NCBI GenBank assembly: GCA_012934845.2
Contig: WNNJ02003631.1
Location: 1 to 64,000 of the forward strand
DNA from: Pomphorhynchus laevis
Lineage: Eukaryota > Acanthocephala > Palaeacanthocephala > Echinorhynchida > Pomphorhynchidae
DNA: 64,000 nt
Direction: 5' to 3'
The notes beneath the pieces are model-generated. The model worked only from the letters and a program-made list of their open reading frames with translations, had not been told where the DNA came from and ran no database searches. Below, one piece after another: positions 51,766 to 61,075 of the stretch. Each line of letters starts with the position of its first letter. Position 1 is the stretch's first letter. The translations under genes and the position numbers were made by a program.

Positions 51766-54269
51766 GTTGTTATTATCTATTGACAAGTTTTTTAAAATGG
51801 CAAAATCAGCGGTTGTAACATTTTGTTTTACTTTTAGTAAAGTTCACGCGAAGTTATAATAATTAATTTATAATTATTTTTTTTAATTGATTATTTTATT
51901 AATTTTAATTTATATAAAATTTAATTAATTTTTCGAACTATCATCGGCTTTTCTTATATTCCGCTGTTCAGTTATGGACTATGAAATAAACCATCGCCCA
52001 TACATAATCCAGGTCTTGTTTGTTTGGTGCAATAAACCGTTTTGAAATTTTTTGATTTCACAAAATACTATGATCTAGAAATATTTAAAAAAAAACAGTT
52101 ACAGGTTTGATCTTAAGAGTGGAAGAGAGAGGGGGGGGCAAAGTCTGGAAAGATGTTCTACGCCATCCGCTATCAAGCGTCACTTTAATGTAAGCCAGCT
52201 TCTCGATAGTATTACCGAAGCGCCAAGCATCTTCTCAAAAAATTTACCATTTCCCCTTATAAGAAAAAATTACATATTTACCATGTAATAGTAATAGTAG
52301 TCCCCCTTCCTATTGGGAAGGGGGATCGCTAGTATTTTAATATTTCTAACGTAAGGTATAAAAGTATGCGATGTCTTTGAGAAGATTTAGCATTAAATGT
52401 TATAATCCATTCGCAAATGAAATAGTACTGCATTGAAGTAAATTAAAGCTTGTTAAGGAATTTAAAAATGTAATAATAAACTGATAACCCCAATTTATCA
52501 AGAAGAATATTTTATTAATCTAAAAAGACAGTTTTACGCTAGTGTCTTCTTACAACGAAGCACAACTTTTAATTTTTACACAAATACAACGAAGATGATG
52601 TCAAACAAATAGGTTTTATCTCGACAAGCAAGAAGAGAATATTTTATTTTCTTATCGAAAAAAAATAAGATATTCCGATAAGAATATCTTAAGGATATTC
52701 TTTAAGTTTTTTTGCCAGAAATTTAATCTTAAACATGCAATTTAATGATTCAGATCAGCTGACTGGCTCTAAACAATAAATTAATATAAAAAATTAAAAA
52801 TAAAGATAAATAATTATAAATAATAAATTATATAAGATTTTATACAAGTGAAATCTATAATTCAATAAAATTTATTATTAAAATTTTAAATAAAAGAAAT
52901 TTTTTATGAATTGACTAATAAATAACAGACAATGTATCCGAATAAAGAATATAGATCATGATAAAGAACTGCTATATCGTTAGATTTTGCACCTATTGCT
53001 GGGCCCAATATTAATCTTAAATATGCAATTCATATGAATCATGTTCGTATTGGGAATATCGAAGAACGAAATTTGATGAAAATATTTTAAATTAAGTATA
53101 GGGGTGGGATTCGAGCGGTGCTATCACTGCACTTGTTTGAAAATATAAGTCTTCAATTCTACATAGCAGTCATTTAAAAAAATCCTAAATTTTGACAATC
53201 TGTATAATGTAATACAGATTATATATATTATACATTATATATAATTTAATCTATATTGGACCGCCTTAACTTCGTGTCCAATAATAAATGTTTTCGTTTT
53301 CTGATTTATAAAGGAAACTGTTAATTGAACATATGGAAACACTTTTGACTCTAAGAATTATATATTTATTAGAGTTCTTATTATTTAAATAATCGATTTA
53401 TTCATTTGAGTTATTTATGAATAGAATTATTCGCGTTTTGTCAGTTTGTTATAGATCGACTAAGATTGTCGGCTAATAAACTCTCTCTATATGTCGATTA
53501 AATTTGTGTTGAAATAAAAAGTTTATATTTAATTTTTTATTAAATAAAATTTATTAATAATATTAATATTTAAATATAAAATATTTTATGATTTTACATT
53601 TATATTTACTGTTTCGTTTAGTAATTACATATTAACTGTCACGATGGGATGTCTAACAATTATGATCCATTCAAAAGGCATGTTATAAGCAATGAATCTA
53701 TAATCAATTAATTGTCGTATATTCTTAAAAAAGTTACCTCTTGACTATTTTTTTGATTTATTAGTATTTATTTGAGCCAGTATCTATTTGCAAATATTTT
53801 AACAACCTGTATAATCAATGGGAAATATTGAATGGATTTATCCTTTAACGTTTCAACATACAAGTTTTTCAATTGTGGGTCGTCAATAATAATATAATTA
53901 ATATTACTATAAATTTAAAATAATATATTTAAATTATTTAAATATTTAAATCTGAGATTTTTCAGAAGGGTGAACTACCATCAGTTGTTTCGGCTGCCTT
54001 GTGATATATTAAATTGGCATTTCCCAGAATTCGCTGACGTGGTAGCATGGTCAAAGCCTCTTTAAGCAAGCCACGTGCTTTCCGGATCATCCTAATTTAT
54101 TCGGCACAGTGCGTAGCTAGATCAGTGATTACGTTTTGAGTTGCTTTGCTAGAATAACTAAGGCTAAGTGTAACCAGCTAAGTGTCTACATGCCTGCTGG
54201 AAACATATAAATTAAAAGTAAAAATATCAACACAATTACACGATTTAAATTGCCCAGAATAATTCAATG
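51766..54269. other. Non-coding region after SSR3
   Basis: AT-rich. It holds a small GC hairpin at 52301-52325 (TCCCCCTTCC and GGAAGGGGGA around TATTG) and a few GC-richer patches (52120-52240, 53960-54200) without recognisable coding sequence. A further SSR3 exon for the fourth membrane segment was not found. Confidence 0.45.
52301..52325. repeat. GC-rich 10-bp hairpin
   Basis: TCCCCCTTCC pairs with GGAAGGGGGA around a 5-nt loop in otherwise AT-rich DNA. It is not followed by a T-run that would suggest a Pol III terminator. Confidence 0.8.
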
Positions 54270-54827
54270 TAAGTCAATCATCTAACACGAAAAGACAACG
54301 AGGTTTAAAAACATTCATATCATTCACGGAGAAAATAGGCAAGTAAGAATAGTATGAAAAGAAACAATAAAAACTCGTCAATACCATATTCGTTACGAAG
54401 ACATCCTAAAGCGATTTGGCGTAGCACCCATAGCAGACAAACTGAGTGAATCAAGGCTGAGATGGTATGGACATGTACTGAGAGCAGACGTGAACACACT
54501 GACACAAGCACCATTTCAAATCGAGGTCGACGGAATGAGACAAAGAGGAATATCACAGAAAAGATGGATATCATACAGAATGATATGAAAATGGCCCGAC
54601 TCACGCTCGAAGACGAATCGGATAGGGCATTTTGGCACAAGCGAATATGGCAAGCGGACCCCGCCAAACGAGATGAACGCTAAGAAGAAGACAATATTTA
54701 AATAATTATTTATATTAATGTAAAAATAAGTCAATCATCTAACACGAAAATACAACGAGGTTTAAAAACATCTATATCTTTCATAAAGAAAAAAGGTAAG
54801 TAAGAATAATATAAAAAGAAGCTAATA
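54270..54827 (+). mobile_element. RTE-type LINE tail between ~100-bp direct repeats
   Basis: The central part (about 54380-54690) encodes the C-terminus of an RTE-clade ORF2: RFGVAPIADKLSESRLRWYG, HVLRADVNTLTQAPF, then after a frame change FWHKRIWQADPAKRDER. It is flanked by direct repeats 54270-54369 and 54727-54827, both starting TAAGTCAATCATCTAACACG and about 88% alike by eye. The 3' sequence after the stop is AAGAAGACAATATTTAAATAA. The rest of the LINE is absent. Confidence 0.8.
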
Positions 54828-55621
54828 ATATTAATCATCTGGAATTTAGATATTCTAATCACTTATATATTTTTGAGGAGAATATACAGTCTATATATTG
54901 TAGTCAGTCCACGATAGTCAGTTGTAATCACTTACATTTTTAGCGAAGAAGAGTCAGTATTGTAACGAATGATCAACCTGCTTGCCTCTCGGATTAGGCC
55001 AAATAAAGACTATTTGCAGTAATAAATATTTAATAAAGATGTAAAATTGTAAAAAGTGTAAAAAACATATTATCTACAATTTTTATATAAATTTTAATTT
55101 ATTTAATTTTTACATTAATAATTTATAATAATTTAAATAATTTATAATTATCTAATTAAATTTATTTAAACAACTTTGCCTCTCGGCTTAGGTCATAAAC
55201 AGACAACATCAAAAGTCGCAAAAAGTGAGCAATTCAAGTAGATATTGCAATAAACTTCCTCATTGATGTTCGTAAATTGAAGAATCTCAATTACTGTCAG
55301 GCTAATAGGTCAATTCTAAGGAGTGACAGTTTCGATAAATGAATAAACGTGAATCATGACACAATGACGTGAAACATTCGAAACAGTAATCACAGTGACA
55401 CGTTGATAATCTCACGTGAGCCATTATGCATTTTACACAGAATTTTAAATGGTATTCTTGTATGGATACACACCATACAATAGGTATTTTCCTACCAAAC
55501 AGATCCATCCAGTTAGTTTGCCTATAAATATAAATTAACTAGAACTCATGGTTTAAAGCTCGTATCATAGACCCCATAATTTGAAGGTTTATAAAAAATA
55601 TTTCTGTAAATAGTTGATAAT
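54828..55621. other. Non-coding, nothing recognised
   Basis: Two similar short patches (TGCCTCTCGGATTAGG near 54982 and TGCCTCTCGGCTTAGG near 55178) hint at an old tandem or dispersed repeat. No gene is seen. Confidence 0.4.
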
Positions 55622-55797
55622 GATCCATTATTGATAAAGAATTATTGAAGCTGGATCAAAAATAGGAGAAATTTTTTATTTGATATATCGCTAACCTCTG
55701 TTAGCATCTTCAGAAAAATGTCTGAAGATGCTAATAGAGGTTAGCGAAATATCAAATAAAATTTCCCCCTTTTTTGATCCAGCTTCAATAACTTTTA
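55622..55797. mobile_element. Small palindromic foldback element
   Basis: About 170 bp. The left arm carries AATTATTGAAGCTGGATC, CGCTAACCTCTGTTAGC and CATCTTCAG, and is mirrored by the right arm (CTGAAGATGCTAATAGAGG, then GATCCAGCTTCAATAA). The arms meet directly, with no internal AT arm, so it is a trimmed form of the element at 48321-48648. Confidence 0.88.
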
Positions 55798-56470
55798 GAC
55801 AATTTTCGGTAAGTTTAATATTTTAGAGTTCTTTAATAAAGATTGAACATGGATATAACCCTGCTAAGAATCCAACGACCGTGTTAGAGGATTTTGGTGA
55901 TACTCCAACAACTCATTTCAATTTGTTCAGATTAATCACTCTTTAGATTGACAGTGATCAATCGAAAGAGTTTCTTATCACGAGCAAGAATTGAGTCAGG
56001 GAAACTTTTGTTGCAGGCAAACTCAGTAGAATAGAGATATGGTTTATATTAAATTGGAATTAATCTGAATAATGAGTATTTGTAAATAGTTGACAGTGAT
56101 TTAGTTTCAACTGCCAGTTCGAAACTGACATTTAAAACTTCCAATAACTGGCCATATTACATAAAATTTTTGTTCTTTGTAATAAGCATCGACGTCACAG
56201 GATAATATGACATATTATATTTCTTTCGTAGTCGCTGGTATAAATAGTTGTATTTTTTGTTTTAACTGTTTGCCTGAAAAGGACCTATATGTTGAAAGCT
56301 TGTAATAATAAAGAAAAAATTTATATCATGTCTATAAAACCATCATTAGATAGAATAAAATGTCATAAAAATTATATAAAAATTCTTTATTTTCATAGGA
56401 AACTTATCCTCTATTTTTATTAAAATACATCGTATATTATTTATTAATCAATTTATAAATATTGATTTTT
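55798..56470. other. Non-coding, possible old repeat
   Basis: No gene recognised. Near 56272-56310 the sequence GCCTGAAAAGGACCTATATG followed by TTGAAAGCTTG resembles the 'CTGAAGA...GAAA' signature also present in the foldback arms. Confidence 0.35.
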
Positions 56471-57739
56471 ATAGAGAATTATTGGAGCTGGATCAAAAAT
56501 GAGAAAATTTTATTTGATAGTGCGCTAACCTTTGTTAGCATCTTCAAAAAACTACAATGTTTTTCCTTCAAAACGTACATGCTTGTATCAAAAATTCAAA
56601 ACAATCGCCGCCATTTTCTTTGAGCAGATGCTGTTGTTATTAGCGATAACCAGCTGCTTTCACTGTTGTTTGAATTTTTTACACAATTACAGCAACTTTT
56701 GAAGGATACAAAACGCAATAATATTTTTTTTCTATTTTTATACTTTTTTTAATTTTTCTAGTAATTTTAACTATTATTTTTTATTTTATAATTTTTTTTA
56801 AATTATTTATTTTAATGGAAATATTATTGCTATTATTTTTTCGTTTCTAAACTATTTTGAATCATCCATTTTTTAATGCGTTTTGCGTACCTTCAAAAGT
56901 TGCCGAAATCGTGTCGAGAATGTTTTAAAATGTTATTACAATGTTTTTTCAAAATGTAAATGTTTTGAAACGATCGCCGTCATTTTCTTTGAGCAGATGC
57001 TGCTGGTATTTGCGATAATCAACTGATTTCGTTGTTCTTTGAATTGTGACACGATTTCACCAACTTTTGAAGATACGCAAAACGCAATAAAAAAGGATGA
57101 TTCAAAATAGTTTAGACAAGTTGTTTTACAACTTGTAAAACAACTCAACACAAAACAAAAATAATAGCAATAATATTTCCATTAAAATAAATAATTTAAA
57201 AAAATTTATAAAATAAAAAATAATAAACAATAATAAAAAATATTTACATTTACATTTACATTTTGAAAAAACATTGTAATAACATTTTAAAACATTCTCG
57301 ACACGATTTCGGCAACTTGTGAATGTACGCGAAACGTAATAAAAATGGACGATTCAAAATAGTTTAGAAACGAAAAAATAATAGCAATAATATTTCCATT
57401 AAAATAAATAATTAAAAAAAATTATAAAATAAAAAATAATAATTAAAATTACTAGAAAAATTAAAAAAGTATAAAAATAGAAAAAATTATTATTGCGTTT
57501 TGTATCCTTCAAAAGTTGCTGTAATTGTGTAAAAAATTCAAACAACAGTGAATGCAGCTGGTTATCGCAAATAACAGCAGCACCTGCTCAAAGAAAATGG
57601 TGGCGATTGTTTTGAATTTTTGATATAAACATGTAAATTTTGAAAAAAAAAACATTGTAGTTTTTTGAGGATGCTAACAAAGGTTAGCGCAATAAAATTT
57701 TCCTTATTTCTTTGATCGAGCTTTAATAATTCTTTATAA
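56471..57739. mobile_element. Long foldback element, ~1.27 kb, with nested internal repeats
   Basis: The outer module (AATTATTGGAGCTGGATC, then GCGCTAACCTTTGTTAGC and CATCTTC) faces its mirror at 57660-57739. Inside, arms of about 430 bp pair over 56560-56930 and 57270-57655, sharing ATTTTCTTTGAGCAG, TTTGAAGGATACAAAACGC and GAAATATTATTGCTATTATT. A second, diverged set of the same blocks sits in the middle (56940-57250). No transposase is encoded. Confidence 0.85.
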
Positions 57740-57751
57740 GAGTTAATCTTA

Positions 57752-58027
57752 TGGTTGCGGCACGACATTATCTTCACATGTATTGCTCCTATTCTTGATT
57801 CAGCTAGACGCTACTAGTCAGCCTGGGTGTGTCTCATCGGATCTGACCCAGACCTACATTACATGGTTCGACTCCTAAATGAATGGTATCCCAATGATAC
57901 CCTCCCAGGCTGATTAGTAACGTCCTGTTGTATAAGGAACGATGATGCCCACCCATGCTTATTAGTAGCGTTCTGATGTATCAATAATAGGAAATATACC
58001 TGTGAAGATAATGTCGTGCCACAACCA
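57752..58027. mobile_element. MITE with ~26-bp terminal inverted repeats
   Basis: Left end TGGTTGCGGCACGACATTAT then CTTCACA; right end reverse-complements to TGGTTGTGGCACGACATTAT then CTTCACA, one mismatch in about 27 bp. The ~275-bp interior has no coding sequence, only repeated CAGCCTGG/CCAGGCTG words. No clear target duplication. The superfamily is not determined. Confidence 0.85.
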
Positions 58028-58329
58028 GAAGAATTTAAGCTCACATATGCAATCAAGTTAAATTAATAACAGTTAATATAATATAATTTAACAATATAAA
58101 AAATAATATAAAATACACTATTTTCCAATTTGCCTATAAATAAAAAATGCGTAATGAAAGCTTAAACCTATCATTCATACTGAAATGTAAGCGATCTGTC
58201 ATCTATGTTTAATCTGTTGTGAAATGATACTCAAGACAAAAATAATAAAATACACTGAAAAAATGGTGAGTACCATGTAATCTCAGACATAATATGTGTA
58301 CTATATAAACTATGAATTTTATTCTATTC

Positions 58330-59560
58330 ATATAAACTATGAATTTTATCGACCTATCAGTTTAATCTGTAAGTTTCTTAATCGTATTTTTTTTAATTTG
58401 TAAGTTTCTTAAACGTATTATTCTTCTCAATTTGCAAATATATTTGATGAGCGTAATACTATTGTCCCGCTTAACATGGTTTTCGCAAAGGTCATTCCAC
58501 GATGCCAAATCTATTATACGATCATGATGACTGATCTAGGAGCCTCTATAAATGCATCTCCGTAGATGTTTTTTGATATTTTTCAAAGGCATTCAATACT
58601 ATTTAACACGATTTACTCATCGCGAAATTAGAAGATGTTGACTTAGATGTTTGTATTGTTCTTCGGATTAGAACATGCTTATCCACTCACCCTATTCTGT
58701 ACATGCTCATGATGTACTATCTAGTTCTTACCCAATCACAACTGGCGTTCCACGAGGTACCATTCTTGGCCCGATGTTGTTTAGTTTATACATTAATGAG
58801 TACCTGTTCTTGTATCTTCTCTTACAGTGCTGTACGCGGACTACTTGAAAATCTGGCGCTGTATTCATTCGTCTTCTAATGTTCAGGTACTCCAACAATT
58901 ATATCGGATAAGCTTTGATCTATTTTTACAAATAAAAATGTTGTACACATGTACTAATGCTGGACGCATTGTAGGAATTTTGAGACAGACTTCTCTGAAT
59001 GAAGATATCCAATGTTCGGTTCCACTTGATCGTAAGCGTCTCAATGTATATTTATATCTGCTTCTAAGCTTAATTGACATTTGGGACATATTTCGTACAT
59101 CTTTGTCCTAAATGTTTTTGAATTTTCTACATTACGGTATGTGTGTAATAGTGTAGATTTGATTTTTGGATGCTATATACTTCACGACAGGAGTAATCAT
59201 CTTAGGTCTGCTACGCCCTCGAGATTTGACTCAATTGCGCGATCACCCTCTGATGCTGCAAACCCCTCGAATCCAGCATACCTGGATATGATACCTATCT
59301 AAGCGTGTTGTTGACTTAGAAACAGACTTTTGCCGTCAATAGTCTGTTCACATACTATAAACCAGTTTAAAAGGTCTCTAGACAGAGACCCTTATATTAT
59401 TATTAGACGATTTATTATGGACTAATGTTCTGTTGTTAATGTCTGTAATTAATTTAACTGTTTGTGATCCCACTTTTTAACGAGCTTTTTGTTCCACTGG
59501 TGATGATAGAATAATAATCAGTCAACGACTTATATATTATGATGTGTTTTATATAAAAGA
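58330..59560 (+). mobile_element. Decayed CR1-like LINE (RT to 3' end)
   Basis: Readable in shifting frames: YRPISLICKFL near 58345, NMVFAKVIPRC, SSYPITTGVPRGTILGPMLF (motif B, near 58730), VLYADYLKIWRCIHSS (motif C with ADY instead of ADD, near 58830) and RPRDLTQLRDHPLMLQTPRI (C-terminus, near 59215). The tail passes LINE-like GTCTCTAGACAG sequence and fades near 59560. Confidence 0.7.
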
Positions 59561-59619
59561 TACAATTGGTATTAAATAAAATTTATACATAGTTTGGGAA
59601 TCAAGTTCAGAAGATGGGC

Positions 59620-60150
59620 AATGTCCTGTCTTCGGCGGCCTTCAAAAACCGGCGGTGTTTCACAGCGCGATCGCCGCACTGATTTGCTGCATGAGCCAGG
59701 ACGATGACCGCTTGTCACAATTCGTCTAAAACAGTCTATTTCCTAGCGCCCTGAGATACGACACTGCGCTCGAGCTTACAGCACCAAGCGTCTCGATCGC
59801 CACTGTACGAATTCGCAATCGCGGGTATCTATATCTCTGTATATTTATCTTATTCTTGTCTCTACGTCACTGTCGACGACACTGTCTTCTGTCACAGCTT
59901 AAGGTTGGTAGGTTGGCGCCAGGATATTAGGACAAGTAGTCCCATATAAGAATATGGCCAGATTGTCACATGATGAAGTCGCTATATCCGGGCGCTTTAT
60001 ATCCATCCTTGAGATGCCAATCGGTTCCAACCTTGAAGGTACGCCTGTTGACGCGAGGGTCATCCGTATTATCTCTTTTACTCCGGTTTGACGGATGTGT
60101 CTAGCCCTTGTGTGACGACAATCCATCGGCGATATACGAATCAAAAATGT
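59620..60150 (-). mobile_element. REL-LINE C-terminal fragment, third lineage
   Basis: GC-rich island on the minus strand. It reads STGVPSRLEPIGISRMDIKR, then TTCPNILAPTYQP (frame 60144-59899), and after frame changes VAIETLGAVSSSAVSYLRAL and WLMQQISAAIARCNTAGFL. These match, in order, the nuclease-like block (KRPD-...-WD-TCPDTLAPS type) and end of REL-type LINE proteins (compare PAVVETYGGW and LFQRASLALMRGNA in the element at 3250-6570). The upstream RT part is missing. Confidence 0.65.
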
Positions 60151-61075
60151 GTTTTATTGATTTACTTCAGACAAAGGACTTTACATAAACTGGAATAAAA
60201 TAAAATATTTCTCAAATATTGTTTAATGTCACACTATACTATAAAATAAATATAGTGTAAATTGGTGTGATCAAATTTTTAATATATGACATAAATATAT
60301 TTTTACTGTATAACGAATTGACTGCAATTACGAGACCTTGTGAATTTGATGTTCTAATTAATTTTTGAAATAGCTGGATAATATATTTGATACGGAACGA
60401 CTATTTTTAAATATATAAAATATATCCTTAATAATGGCCTTATATCCCGTCTTTAATATATCTTTTGTTTTTTTTGTATTTCAGTGGAAGTTAACAATAA
60501 ACAAGTTATTACTTGTGTAAAAAAGTTACATGAGTTGCATTCGTTTCTCGAATGGAATATTTACTCAGACAGTATAATTCTTTGTAAAATAAAATGTTTC
60601 GCTTTGGGTCACACCATAACATTCAAAATAAAACATGATTTCTCTTAAGTAAATATTTGAATCAATGTTAAATTGGATTGTAGTTTTAGATTAATTACGA
60701 TATCGATTTTATTCATGTTAGAGTTCTTAGCTAGTATCTTTTGCCAAATTCACAGTTCAATTATTTTCGGGACAAAGTGGATGCAAATCGCAATACATTG
60801 TTTCTATCCAATTATTTCGTGGATGCGTTTATTATCATGTTAGTACAATGTACAGTAAGTGTATAGGATTCCTTGATTAATTGAATATCTGATCGAGTTG
60901 TTCTGTAATTGATGTAAAGGTTAAAAAATTTATTAATGAATAATATCATCAGTTGGTAAGTTTCATTATTTAATTAGTTTCGCGAAATGTAAAGAAGGAG
61001 ATCGAGAAAATAATGTACTTTAAAATTATTATTTAAACATTATTCCCTCTATTTACTTTCAGATATATCTCAAAA
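60151..61075. other. Region upstream of TAF2
   Basis: AT-rich, no repeat or gene recognised. A polypyrimidine tract and TTTCAG acceptor at about 61041-61062 just before the TAF2 ATG suggest an upstream 5' UTR exon in this stretch. Confidence 0.45.

Noticed and set aside
53095-53130. GGTGGGATTCGAGCGGTG, reminiscent of a tRNA T-arm
   Set aside because: No matching acceptor stem, D-arm or anticodon arm within 80 bp.
54320-54734. Minus-strand frames of 115 and 72 codons over the RTE tail
   Set aside because: The plus strand carries the recognisable RTE C-terminus; the minus frames are shadows.
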